In this document: piece after piece, positions 9,864 through 22,086 of the stretch
Layout of the letters: each line of letters opens with the position of its first letter
Position numbering within the stretch: position 1 is the first letter of the stretch
Origin: Skeletonema tropicum
Lineage: Eukaryota; Bacillariophyta; Thalassiosirophyceae; Thalassiosirales; Thalassiosiraceae
NCBI GenBank assembly: GCA_037178625.1
Contig: CM074129.1
Coordinates: forward strand, 248,001-312,000
Length of the DNA stretch: 64,000 nucleotides
Reading direction: 5' to 3'
Translations under genes and position numbers: made by a program
The notes under the pieces: generated by a model
What the model was told of the DNA's origin: nothing
The model's input: the letters and a program-made list of their open reading frames with translations, nothing else
Database searches by the model: none

Positions 9864-11421
9864 TAATGCTGCAAGCACACGCGTGCCTCTTTTTCAATGA
9901 TGCTCTCAGTGATTCTATAACGCTAATGACGACGATCGACGGCTCTGACGGAAGCTCACAATATGCAATACCATTTCATGGCCAATGGCGGTGGCTGAAC
10001 GACGACCCAAGGGCAAATGAAGCGCATGTCATGGTAGGCATGTCTTGTGTCTATGTCTTTGTCATAAAGAAAAATCGCATCTTTCACGTGATCTGACATG
10101 TGTGACTACTATGTGACCATGTATGTGATTACACGGTTGCAAAATAGTTGCAAATACTCCGAGTACAAGCGTATTAACCCGGATTTGCAACCCAAGTAGC
10201 AAAAGTTACAGAGGAATTCGTAGCGTGATTATACAATAAAAATATATCACGGTCAGGAGCGTGGTATGTCGGTCTTAATTGTGGTATTTTATGGTCATTT
10301 TGCAACCGAAGTTGCAAAAATCCTTGCAAAAGAGCATGCTTTTTGCAACTTTTGCAACCCAAAGTAAACGCAGTGTGACAGCGCAGAGCGGTCATTGGTC
10401 ACACTTCTTTTCCATCGCTCCGGCAGGCGCCGATCACCATAAGTACACTCTAGCCCAGCTAGATCAACACACCATCATCTATACGACCGTGCGATAGCAG
10501 AATACATTGTATGGCGTTCCCATAAGGCAGCTGAATCGAATGTTATGGCTGATGTCGAACGATATATCGATCATCTAGTAGAGAGACGTATCGTCCATAC
10601 CATACATCAGCGGCTGACATATTGTGTGTGCCGACACAAATATCACGTTTGGTGTGATAAAAAACGAGTATAATAGAGGATTATGTACGGGGTACAATGA
10701 TGGCGCACTCACTACTTGCATGGGTATAGCGTACTGATCGATGAGTCAGTTGGCAACAGAAGCAAGATGAAAATTGACTTGAAAAGCTAATTCAACACAC
10801 ATAATGCAAACATGTTCATGGCATTGGGTAATAGGATATATTAGATCTTTCCGAGACACTGCAAATAACATAACATTGAATAACAACTAATTATTGACGG
10901 AACGTGTGTACGACTTATCATAGAAAAGCATTTTGCCATATGATAGGATGTCAGGGATAAGCGCAACGCACATCACCCTCTTAGACGACAACATCATTGA
11001 CGACCACTCGTCTGAGCACACTCAGAGATAGCCACGATAACATTTCAAACAACATCTCACGTCCACTCAATTGTTGAAAACTGCCGCTGCTGTTGTCGTA
11101 GATGTGATCTTCCCTCCGGTTTGGATTGATTTGCTGTGAGAAACAAACATAATGCTGCAAGCACACGCGTGCCTCTTTTTCAATGATGCTCTCAGTGATT
11201 CTATAACGCTAATGACGACGATCGACGGCTCTGACGGAAGCTCACAATATGCAATACCATTTCATGGCCAATGGCGGTGGCTGAACGACGACCCAAGGGC
11301 AAATGAAGCGCATGTCATGGTAGGCATGTCTTGTGTCTATGTCTTTGTCATAAAGAAAAATCGCATCTTTCACGTGATCTGACATGTGTGACTACTATGT
11401 GACCATGTATGTGATTACACG

Positions 11422-11646
11422 GTTGCAAAATAGTTGCAAATACTCCGAGTACAAGCGTATTAACCCGGATTTGCAACCCAAGTAGCAAAAGTTACAGAGG
11501 AATTCGTAGCGTGATTATACAATAAAAATATATCACGGTCAGGAGCGTGGTATGTCGGTCTTAATTGTGGTATTTTATGGTCATTTTGCAACCGAAGTTG
11601 CAAAAATCCTTGCAAAAGAGCATGCTTTTTGCAACTTTTGCAACCC
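11422..11646. repeat. TTGCAA cluster at each unit junction of the array
   Basis: Representative copy. Around each internal unit boundary there are eight TTGCAA palindromes within about 225 bp: two just before the boundary (ggttgcaaaatagttgcaaa), one just after (atttgcaaccc) and five in a tight run about 120-185 bp into the unit. Such density is far above chance and could be a protein-binding platform or a relic of short-repeat expansion. The same cluster recurs at every boundary. Confidence 0.7.
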
Positions 11647-14600
11647 AAAGTAAACGCAGTGTGACAGCGCAGAGCGGTCATTGGTCACACTTCTTTTCCA
11701 TCGCTCCGGCAGGCGCCGATCACCATAAGTACACTCTAGCCCAGCTAGATCAACACACCATCATCTATACGACCGTGCGATAGCAGAATACATTGTATGG
11801 CGTTCCCATAAGGCAGCTGAATCGAATGTTATGGCTGATGTCGAACGATATATCGATCATCTAGTAGAGAGACGTATCGTCCATACCATACATCAGCGGC
11901 TGACATATTGTGTGTGCCGACACAAATATCACGTTTGGTGTGATAAAAAACGAGTATAATAGAGGATTATGTACGGGGTACAATGATGGCGCACTCACTA
12001 CTTGCATGGGTATAGCGTACTGATCGATGAGTCAGTTGGCAACAGAAGCAAGATGAAAATTGACTTGAAAAGCTAATTCAACACACATAATGCAAACATG
12101 TTCATGGCATTGGGTAATAGGATATATTAGATCTTTCCGAGACACTGCAAATAACATAACATTGAATAACAACTAATTATTGACGGAACGTGTGTACGAC
12201 TTATCATAGAAAAGCATTTTGCCATATGATAGGATGTCAGGGATAAGCGCAACGCACATCACCCTCTTAGACGACAACATCATTGACGACCACTCGTCTG
12301 AGCACACTCAGAGATAGCCACGATAACATTTCAAACAACATCTCACGTCCACTCAATTGTTGAAAACTGCCGCTGCTGTTGTCGTAGATGTGATCTTCCC
12401 TCCGGTTTGGATTGATTTGCTGTGAGAAACAAACATAATGCTGCAAGCACACGCGTGCCTCTTTTTCAATGATGCTCTCAGTGATTCTATAACGCTAATG
12501 ACGACGATCGACGGCTCTGACGGAAGCTCACAATATGCAATACCATTTCATGGCCAATGGCGGTGGCTGAACGACGACCCAAGGGCAAATGAAGCGCATG
12601 TCATGGTAGGCATGTCTTGTGTCTATGTCTTTGTCATAAAGAAAAATCGCATCTTTCACGTGATCTGACATGTGTGACTACTATGTGACCATGTATGTGA
12701 TTACACGGTTGCAAAATAGTTGCAAATACTCCGAGTACAAGCGTATTAACCCGGATTTGCAACCCAAGTAGCAAAAGTTACAGAGGAATTCGTAGCGTGA
12801 TTATACAATAAAAATATATCACGGTCAGGAGCGTGGTATGTCGGTCTTAATTGTGGTATTTTATGGTCATTTTGCAACCGAAGTTGCAAAAATCCTTGCA
12901 AAAGAGCATGCTTTTTGCAACTTTTGCAACCCAAAGTAAACGCAGTGTGACAGCGCAGAGCGGTCATTGGTCACACTTCTTTTCCATCGCTCCGGCAGGC
13001 GCCGATCACCATAAGTACACTCTAGCCCAGCTAGATCAACACACCATCATCTATACGACCGTGCGATAGCAGAATACATTGTATGGCGTTCCCATAAGGC
13101 AGCTGAATCGAATGTTATGGCTGATGTCGAACGATATATCGATCATCTAGTAGAGAGACGTATCGTCCATACCATACATCAGCGGCTGACATATTGTGTG
13201 TGCCGACACAAATATCACGTTTGGTGTGATAAAAAACGAGTATAATAGAGGATTATGTACGGGGTACAATGATGGCGCACTCACTACTTGCATGGGTATA
13301 GCGTACTGATCGATGAGTCAGTTGGCAACAGAAGCAAGATGAAAATTGACTTGAAAAGCTAATTCAACACACATAATGCAAACATGTTCATGGCATTGGG
13401 TAATAGGATATATTAGATCTTTCCGAGACACTGCAAATAACATAACATTGAATAACAACTAATTATTGACGGAACGTGTGTACGACTTATCATAGAAAAG
13501 CATTTTGCCATATGATAGGATGTCAGGGATAAGCGCAACGCACATCACCCTCTTAGACGACAACATCATTGACGACCACTCGTCTGAGCACACTCAGAGA
13601 TAGCCACGATAACATTTCAAACAACATCTCACGTCCACTCAATTGTTGAAAACTGCCGCTGCTGTTGTCGTAGATGTGATCTTCCCTCCGGTTTGGATTG
13701 ATTTGCTGTGAGAAACAAACATAATGCTGCAAGCACACGCGTGCCTCTTTTTCAATGATGCTCTCAGTGATTCTATAACGCTAATGACGACGATCGACGG
13801 CTCTGACGGAAGCTCACAATATGCAATACCATTTCATGGCCAATGGCGGTGGCTGAACGACGACCCAAGGGCAAATGAAGCGCATGTCATGGTAGGCATG
13901 TCTTGTGTCTATGTCTTTGTCATAAAGAAAAATCGCATCTTTCACGTGATCTGACATGTGTGACTACTATGTGACCATGTATGTGATTACACGGTTGCAA
14001 AATAGTTGCAAATACTCCGAGTACAAGCGTATTAACCCGGATTTGCAACCCAAGTAGCAAAAGTTACAGAGGAATTCGTAGCGTGATTATACAATAAAAA
14101 TATATCACGGTCAGGAGCGTGGTATGTCGGTCTTAATTGTGGTATTTTATGGTCATTTTGCAACCGAAGTTGCAAAAATCCTTGCAAAAGAGCATGCTTT
14201 TTGCAACTTTTGCAACCCAAAGTAAACGCAGTGTGACAGCGCAGAGCGGTCATTGGTCACACTTCTTTTCCATCGCTCCGGCAGGCGCCGATCACCATAA
14301 GTACACTCTAGCCCAGCTAGATCAACACACCATCATCTATACGACCGTGCGATAGCAGAATACATTGTATGGCGTTCCCATAAGGCAGCTGAATCGAATG
14401 TTATGGCTGATGTCGAACGATATATCGATCATCTAGTAGAGAGACGTATCGTCCATACCATACATCAGCGGCTGACATATTGTGTGTGCCGACACAAATA
14501 TCACGTTTGGTGTGATAAAAAACGAGTATAATAGAGGATTATGTACGGGGTACAATGATGGCGCACTCACTACTTGCATGGGTATAGCGTACTGATCGAT

Positions 14601-17600
14601 GAGTCAGTTGGCAACAGAAGCAAGATGAAAATTGACTTGAAAAGCTAATTCAACACACATAATGCAAACATGTTCATGGCATTGGGTAATAGGATATATT
14701 AGATCTTTCCGAGACACTGCAAATAACATAACATTGAATAACAACTAATTATTGACGGAACGTGTGTACGACTTATCATAGAAAAGCATTTTGCCATATG
14801 ATAGGATGTCAGGGATAAGCGCAACGCACATCACCCTCTTAGACGACAACATCATTGACGACCACTCGTCTGAGCACACTCAGAGATAGCCACGATAACA
14901 TTTCAAACAACATCTCACGTCCACTCAATTGTTGAAAACTGCCGCTGCTGTTGTCGTAGATGTGATCTTCCCTCCGGTTTGGATTGATTTGCTGTGAGAA
15001 ACAAACATAATGCTGCAAGCACACGCGTGCCTCTTTTTCAATGATGCTCTCAGTGATTCTATAACGCTAATGACGACGATCGACGGCTCTGACGGAAGCT
15101 CACAATATGCAATACCATTTCATGGCCAATGGCGGTGGCTGAACGACGACCCAAGGGCAAATGAAGCGCATGTCATGGTAGGCATGTCTTGTGTCTATGT
15201 CTTTGTCATAAAGAAAAATCGCATCTTTCACGTGATCTGACATGTGTGACTACTATGTGACCATGTATGTGATTACACGGTTGCAAAATAGTTGCAAATA
15301 CTCCGAGTACAAGCGTATTAACCCGGATTTGCAACCCAAGTAGCAAAAGTTACAGAGGAATTCGTAGCGTGATTATACAATAAAAATATATCACGGTCAG
15401 GAGCGTGGTATGTCGGTCTTAATTGTGGTATTTTATGGTCATTTTGCAACCGAAGTTGCAAAAATCCTTGCAAAAGAGCATGCTTTTTGCAACTTTTGCA
15501 ACCCAAAGTAAACGCAGTGTGACAGCGCAGAGCGGTCATTGGTCACACTTCTTTTCCATCGCTCCGGCAGGCGCCGATCACCATAAGTACACTCTAGCCC
15601 AGCTAGATCAACACACCATCATCTATACGACCGTGCGATAGCAGAATACATTGTATGGCGTTCCCATAAGGCAGCTGAATCGAATGTTATGGCTGATGTC
15701 GAACGATATATCGATCATCTAGTAGAGAGACGTATCGTCCATACCATACATCAGCGGCTGACATATTGTGTGTGCCGACACAAATATCACGTTTGGTGTG
15801 ATAAAAAACGAGTATAATAGAGGATTATGTACGGGGTACAATGATGGCGCACTCACTACTTGCATGGGTATAGCGTACTGATCGATGAGTCAGTTGGCAA
15901 CAGAAGCAAGATGAAAATTGACTTGAAAAGCTAATTCAACACACATAATGCAAACATGTTCATGGCATTGGGTAATAGGATATATTAGATCTTTCCGAGA
16001 CACTGCAAATAACATAACATTGAATAACAACTAATTATTGACGGAACGTGTGTACGACTTATCATAGAAAAGCATTTTGCCATATGATAGGATGTCAGGG
16101 ATAAGCGCAACGCACATCACCCTCTTAGACGACAACATCATTGACGACCACTCGTCTGAGCACACTCAGAGATAGCCACGATAACATTTCAAACAACATC
16201 TCACGTCCACTCAATTGTTGAAAACTGCCGCTGCTGTTGTCGTAGATGTGATCTTCCCTCCGGTTTGGATTGATTTGCTGTGAGAAACAAACATAATGCT
16301 GCAAGCACACGCGTGCCTCTTTTTCAATGATGCTCTCAGTGATTCTATAACGCTAATGACGACGATCGACGGCTCTGACGGAAGCTCACAATATGCAATA
16401 CCATTTCATGGCCAATGGCGGTGGCTGAACGACGACCCAAGGGCAAATGAAGCGCATGTCATGGTAGGCATGTCTTGTGTCTATGTCTTTGTCATAAAGA
16501 AAAATCGCATCTTTCACGTGATCTGACATGTGTGACTACTATGTGACCATGTATGTGATTACACGGTTGCAAAATAGTTGCAAATACTCCGAGTACAAGC
16601 GTATTAACCCGGATTTGCAACCCAAGTAGCAAAAGTTACAGAGGAATTCGTAGCGTGATTATACAATAAAAATATATCACGGTCAGGAGCGTGGTATGTC
16701 GGTCTTAATTGTGGTATTTTATGGTCATTTTGCAACCGAAGTTGCAAAAATCCTTGCAAAAGAGCATGCTTTTTGCAACTTTTGCAACCCAAAGTAAACG
16801 CAGTGTGACAGCGCAGAGCGGTCATTGGTCACACTTCTTTTCCATCGCTCCGGCAGGCGCCGATCACCATAAGTACACTCTAGCCCAGCTAGATCAACAC
16901 ACCATCATCTATACGACCGTGCGATAGCAGAATACATTGTATGGCGTTCCCATAAGGCAGCTGAATCGAATGTTATGGCTGATGTCGAACGATATATCGA
17001 TCATCTAGTAGAGAGACGTATCGTCCATACCATACATCAGCGGCTGACATATTGTGTGTGCCGACACAAATATCACGTTTGGTGTGATAAAAAACGAGTA
17101 TAATAGAGGATTATGTACGGGGTACAATGATGGCGCACTCACTACTTGCATGGGTATAGCGTACTGATCGATGAGTCAGTTGGCAACAGAAGCAAGATGA
17201 AAATTGACTTGAAAAGCTAATTCAACACACATAATGCAAACATGTTCATGGCATTGGGTAATAGGATATATTAGATCTTTCCGAGACACTGCAAATAACA
17301 TAACATTGAATAACAACTAATTATTGACGGAACGTGTGTACGACTTATCATAGAAAAGCATTTTGCCATATGATAGGATGTCAGGGATAAGCGCAACGCA
17401 CATCACCCTCTTAGACGACAACATCATTGACGACCACTCGTCTGAGCACACTCAGAGATAGCCACGATAACATTTCAAACAACATCTCACGTCCACTCAA
17501 TTGTTGAAAACTGCCGCTGCTGTTGTCGTAGATGTGATCTTCCCTCCGGTTTGGATTGATTTGCTGTGAGAAACAAACATAATGCTGCAAGCACACGCGT

Positions 17601-18015
17601 GCCTCTTTTTCAATGATGCTCTCAGTGATTCTATAACGCTAATGACGACGATCGACGGCTCTGACGGAAGCTCACAATATGCAATACCATTTCATGGCCA
17701 ATGGCGGTGGCTGAACGACGACCCAAGGGCAAATGAAGCGCATGTCATGGTAGGCATGTCTTGTGTCTATGTCTTTGTCATAAAGAAAAATCGCATCTTT
17801 CACGTGATCTGACATGTGTGACTACTATGTGACCATGTATGTGATTACACGGTTGCAAAAATAGTTGCAAATACTCCGAGTACAAGCGTAGTATATGGAG
17901 TATTAGATTAGATTGTTGAGAACGGGTTAAACCCTACATATTACTTACGAAATCCCGTTTTTTACCCGTGTCTCTCATATCTCAGTTGTCACGGTTCTCA
18001 TCACAAGGAGTACAA

Positions 18016-18095
18016 TGTTTCATGAACAGAACTCATGGAATTCCAACGAACTTAGTGTTTCATGAACAGAACTCATGGAATTCCAACGAACTTAG
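18016..18095. repeat. Two exact copies of a 40 bp tandem repeat
   Basis: The unit begins tgtttcatgaacagaactc and occupies 18016-18055 and 18056-18095 without a mismatch. It lies in the ~535 bp between the array end and the ankyrin gene. Nothing else was recognised in that stretch. Confidence 0.85.
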
Positions 18096-18424
18096 TTTAC
18101 GTACCTATTAGAGATATTATCGAGCGCCGTTCCTGACAGCGTTCACTTCTCAGAAATTGTAGGCTCTTTGGTAGTATGTAAAACTCGAGGAAGAATGCAC
18201 TTTCTCGTGTTAATACAGGAGGTCATTTATCTCAAACCACGTATTTTTACACTCTACCAAAGTGAGAAGAAAGTTCTGCGGAAGTTGGCTGTCGGTTCCA
18301 TGCCATGTTCACTGCACAATTATCTCTCCTACACTACTTCAACTTACTACTTCTGTGCTACCTTGCCACTGTTCTTGATACATCATAGTTGATAGAAAGA
18401 CGAAAACGAAAGACAATTTCAACG

Positions 18425-19954
18425 ATGAGCGATAACGGCAATAATGACAGGCTATCACCTCAATCGTTGTTGAGAGATTTGGATAGTTATTGTTCGTCAT
18501 CCTCGCTTTCAGAAGAAGGCCTTCGCGAATTATTTAAGCGACATGGGTTGACGCTCAACAATGATATCGGCAATTTCAATTATGAATTCTTCCTCGCGGC
18601 ATGCTATAATGAAAGAATGGACGAGGGTATAATTCGATGCCTTCTCGAATATTTTCCTGATGCTGCCAGATTTATTTCTCCTTACACTAGTTGGTCGGCG
18701 CTCCACTATGCATGCCGCAACAAACGCACGACACGGGGGATAATCCAGCTCCTCATCGATGCAGCTCCCGACTCCGTTGGCAGTGTAGACAATCAGGGTA
18801 ACTTGCCTCTCCATTGTTTATGTTATAACAAGCGCATGAACGAAACAGCCTCAATGCAATCATTGAAGTTTCTTGTCGAGAAGCACCCTGAAGCAATCCG
18901 GCATGTTGATAATGATGGCAATCTTCCAATTCACGTAGCGTGTTCGGAGAGATCACCTGAGTTTTGCCGTGTGCTGATCGAAGCATATCCTGGATCTGAG
19001 CGAATAGCTGATGCCGACTGTTCGCTACCTCTCCTTTTTGCATGTTGTTACAACACTGTTGCCACAGTACAATTTTTGTACAAACTTTACCCCGATGCCA
19101 TCAATCATGCAACAACACAGGGATATTATCCGATTCACTGCGCCATTCTTGGCCTGCGCCAGCAAGCTAAAGCAGGAAATGCCATTGAAACCGTGCAATA
19201 CCTGTTGGATTGCGATCCCAATGTGTTATTTCAGAAGTGTCGAGGAATGTCTCTGCTTCATTATGCTTGCCGTCAGAATTATAATGATTCAAATGTAGAT
19301 GCTGCTCTTGAAATCATCAAGGCAATTTACGATGCACACCCAGAAGCAATCGAAGACAATGGCATTGCGTCCACTATCCAAAGCTATCACCAACAAGTGC
19401 AAGCATTCATCAACAGCGAGTTAGTATTTTCTCGTCAAGCCAAAGATCACAGTTTGATGACAACACCTGATGGCAATGGACAACTCCCACTTCACAATGC
19501 AATTCAAAACAATGTAAGGCTTGGTTCTATCAAGCTGTTGGTTAAAGGCAATCCTAACTCTATACAGTCTCCAGATAATGGCGGTGCATTACCCTTGCAT
19601 ATCGCATGTCAGCATCACAAATCTGCCAACGTTATTCAGTACTTGGTAGGACTGGATACATCGACTCTCGCAGCTGCGGATAAGGATGGAAACACCACTC
19701 TCCATTATGCTTGCCGATGTGCTAGATACGAAATCATTGCGCTGTTGCTGGAGAAGTATGATGCTGTATCAGTATCTAGAAGGAATGCTCACAACAAGCT
19801 TCCCATTGGTCTTCTTTGGGAAAGTGATGAAGTGGAGGATAGGGAAAACATCGAATACACGGATAGTGTTTTTAGGCTCCTGAAGGCTAATCCTGAGGCT
19901 CATTTGAACTATTGTGCAAACCAACAAGCCAATAATCGTGGTTCTTCAACTTAG
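18425..19954 (+). CDS. Ankyrin-repeat protein
   Basis: Single-exon gene of 509 residues from ATG 18425 (an in-frame ATG at 18389 would add 12 basic residues; the context caacgATGag at 18425 is preferred). From about residue 85 onward there are roughly nine to ten ankyrin-type repeats with recognisable cores: WSALHYACRNK, GNLPLHCLCYNK, GNLPIHVACSE, CSLPLLFACCYN, GYYPIHCAI, MSLLHYACRQ, GQLPLHNAIQNN, GALPLHIACQHH and GNTTLHYACRC. Spacing is longer than the canonical 33 residues in places, as is common in diatom ankyrin proteins. There is no kinase, membrane or other catalytic domain, so a protein-binding scaffold role is likely; partners are unknown. Confidence 0.85.
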   Translation: MSDNGNNDRLSPQSLLRDLDSYCSSSSLSEEGLRELFKRHGLTLNNDIGNFNYEFFLAACYNERMDEGIIRCLLEYFPDAARFISPYTSWSALHYACRNKRTTRGIIQLLIDAAPDSVGSVDNQGNLPLHCLCYNKRMNETASMQSLKFLVEKHPEAIRHVDNDGNLPIHVACSERSPEFCRVLIEAYPGSERIADADCSLPLLFACCYNTVATVQFLYKLYPDAINHATTQGYYPIHCAILGLRQQAKAGNAIETVQYLLDCDPNVLFQKCRGMSLLHYACRQNYNDSNVDAALEIIKAIYDAHPEAIEDNGIASTIQSYHQQVQAFINSELVFSRQAKDHSLMTTPDGNGQLPLHNAIQNNVRLGSIKLLVKGNPNSIQSPDNGGALPLHIACQHHKSANVIQYLVGLDTSTLAAADKDGNTTLHYACRCARYEIIALLLEKYDAVSVSRRNAHNKLPIGLLWESDEVEDRENIEYTDSVFRLLKANPEAHLNYCANQQANNRGSST

Positions 19955-20322
19955 AATGGAGGAAGTTGTTCGCGGAATGAGTGAATGGTCAGTGCACTTC
20001 CTGTTTCTGATAACGAGCGCCCTTGCGCATTCACTCTTAATGTCTTTTTCTTGTGTAAATGTATTTAGTGAATATGTGTAGGTATGTAAACCACTTCCCT
20101 GAAACTTAATTTTCGCCTTGAGAGCAGTTAGATATCTTGTTATTTTGGTCTCATATGAGCTAATTAACTATGATACACACATGAAGATAAAGTCTCTCTC
20201 TCTAGATGCATACACCACGAAACGCACGAAACGATACCTACTTCCTATCATGCCTCTCCTCCCTATCTATCTACTTATCCATATTATACACTCTTGTCTT
20301 GTCCAAACATACATACCACTCT
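19955..20322. other. Intergenic 3' regions of convergent genes
   Basis: This stretch lies between the ankyrin gene (plus strand) and the kinase (minus strand). It presumably holds both 3' UTRs. No repeat or ORF with support was seen. Confidence 0.5.
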
Positions 20323-21678
20323 TCAACAATACATCTTCAACCAAGGGTGCATCAAAGCCTCCTCAGCCGTAAACCTCTTCCTCGGATCTCTCCGTAACAA
20401 ACACCTGATAAAGTCCTTAGCCTCTTCACTCTTCCCAGCCCACCCTCGTAACTGAAAGTTGACATTCTTGGAATTCCCATACTTCACGATAGTTTGCTTG
20501 ATGTCGTGATCATTCAATCCATTAAAGGGTGGGAAGCCACATAATAAGGTGTAGGTGATGATACCCACGGACCACACATCACAGGATTGAGTGTACCTCC
20601 CCTTGAGAAGTTCCGGTGCCATGTAATAGGATGTCCCCACCGGATTGGTCATGTACCCATCCACATCCAAATCATGCTCTCTCGATAAACCAAAGTCAAT
20701 CAGCCGTATCGAATTGAAAGATTCGAAATGACCATAACACTCCTCTAATTCACTACGCTCATATTCAAACAATATATTCTCCGGCTTGACATCACGATGA
20801 ACAATCCCTATCGAATGCAAATATGCCACTGCCTCTAGGACACATTTGATGATACTCGCTGCATATCCTTCACTTAGACATCCCGAACTACTTCTTGAGG
20901 AATATTCTCCAATGACATCGAATAGTTCACCACCGGAACATTTCTCCGTGATGATGTGTACGTGATCTTCATCTTCGTGAAAGTCTACCAATTGGATAAT
21001 GTTGGGATGGTTCGTGACCCTGGTGAGTAGGTGTAGTTCACGTTGAATGTGTTTACTACTTTTCAGTTTCGACTTTTGAATAGTCTTGACTGCATAAGGT
21101 TTACCTGTGGAGATGTGGATGCAGCTTTGAACGTGGCCGTATTGACCAATACCAAGCATCGACGATGTCGATGATGTCGATGGAATGAAGTAATGATCTT
21201 GGAGTTTGGAGTAGTGACCTGTGACTGGGCAGAGTGCCCGTAGTTTGTCGTCTTGTTGTTCATGTTGGTGTTCTTCTTCTTCTTCTTCGTAGAGGATATC
21301 CTCTTGTTGTTGCTGTTGTTCGTCTTCTCCGCTTGTGTCAGATTGATCATCGACAAGAATAAGGTTCAAACTACCACAATCACGTTGTGATGATGATGAC
21401 GATGACGAAGTTGTATCCATAGAATCACACGTGGATATCGTCGCACCAGACTTCTTTGACACTGCTGACGATGACGCTGATGTCGGATGATAACATTTAA
21501 TAGTCGTCGAAGCGATATCATCATCAGTTTCATTGTAGATACATTCGATATTCCCATCACAATCGTAATCTTCTTCACTGTAATAGGTGAAGGAGTTGCT
21601 CCAACTCAATTGTAGCTCTTGTCCATCCTCGACTGCTGTGGAGATTCGGTAGAGGGGGTGTATTGATATCGTATTCAT
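20323..21678 (-). CDS. CAMK-like Ser/Thr protein kinase
   Basis: 451 residues without introns. Residues 1-145 are low-complexity (Ser, poly-Gln 121-125, poly-Glu 131-136). CPVTGHYS at 150-157 precedes the catalytic domain (~163-447). Visible motifs are the Gly loop GIGQYG (176-181), the AVK lysine K198, the catalytic HRDVKPEN (294-301), DFG at 328-330, the APE of YYMAPELL, and the C-lobe [20 protein letters not shown] and HPWL. All essential residues are present, so it should be active. Domain style resembles the CAMK group, but there are no EF hands or obvious calmodulin-binding tail. A close paralogue lies at 39654-40985. It is divergent from the MYND/MSS51 gene at 22087, sharing about 410 bp of upstream sequence. 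Confidence 0.9.
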   Translation of the reverse strand: MNTISIHPLYRISTAVEDGQELQLSWSNSFTYYSEEDYDCDGNIECIYNETDDDIASTTIKCYHPTSASSSAVSKKSGATISTCDSMDTTSSSSSSSQRDCGSLNLILVDDQSDTSGEDEQQQQQEDILYEEEEEEHQHEQQDDKLRALCPVTGHYSKLQDHYFIPSTSSTSSMLGIGQYGHVQSCIHISTGKPYAVKTIQKSKLKSSKHIQRELHLLTRVTNHPNIIQLVDFHEDEDHVHIITEKCSGGELFDVIGEYSSRSSSGCLSEGYAASIIKCVLEAVAYLHSIGIVHRDVKPENILFEYERSELEECYGHFESFNSIRLIDFGLSREHDLDVDGYMTNPVGTSYYMAPELLKGRYTQSCDVWSVGIITYTLLCGFPPFNGLNDHDIKQTIVKYGNSKNVNFQLRGWAGKSEEAKDFIRCLLRRDPRKRFTAEEALMHPWLKMYC

Positions 21679-22086
21679 TGTTGTATTTGATGGGTTGTTT
21701 GATTGTCACGCTCACTTTAGAAAAGTTATGTGGTTGTTCATGAACATTGATGATTCCTGCAGTAGAAGCATCTTGGGGCTGAGCAGTGGTCTTGTACTTG
21801 CCATGGCGTCTTGGCTGAACGGCTACTCTCCAACTGAAAACTCCAAAAAAGTTGGGCAAAAAAACTGAGAGAGGGGCTGAAACTCTCGCTCTGCGAACTG
21901 TCTGGTATCAACGTAGGAATTAATATTAAATTTCTACACCATTGATACCGGTTGCTCTACATCCATTCATCCTCCAACTCCCTCTCTATCTCTCAACTCG
22001 CCCTCTCAAGCAACGCAACACCCGCGCGCTATATATCTCTCTCAACCTACTTACGTCAAGCTCCTCTCTACCACAATAAAATAATA

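Larger units (their letters stand above)
8243..17887. repeat. Satellite-like tandem array, seven ~1,286 bp units
   Basis: Unit starts (gtattaacccgg) are at 8243, 10171, 11457, 12743, 14029, 15315 and 16601. Five units are exactly 1,286 bp. The first is 1,928 bp because of an extra 642 bp (separate entry), and the last gains one A near 17861. Apart from that A and one T-to-C change at 9623, I saw no differences between units. Each unit has small ORFs of 61-76 codons on both strands. They resemble no family I know and overlap one another, so I treat them as chance ORFs. No rRNA or tRNA was recognised inside the unit. The near identity implies very recent expansion or active homogenisation, or an assembly that has collapsed or copied units. 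Confidence 0.9.

Noticed and set aside
8246..17812. Repeated ORFs of 61-76 codons in the array units as genes
   Set aside because: They occur on both strands, overlap, show no motif, and are identical only because the units are. There is no independent evidence of coding.
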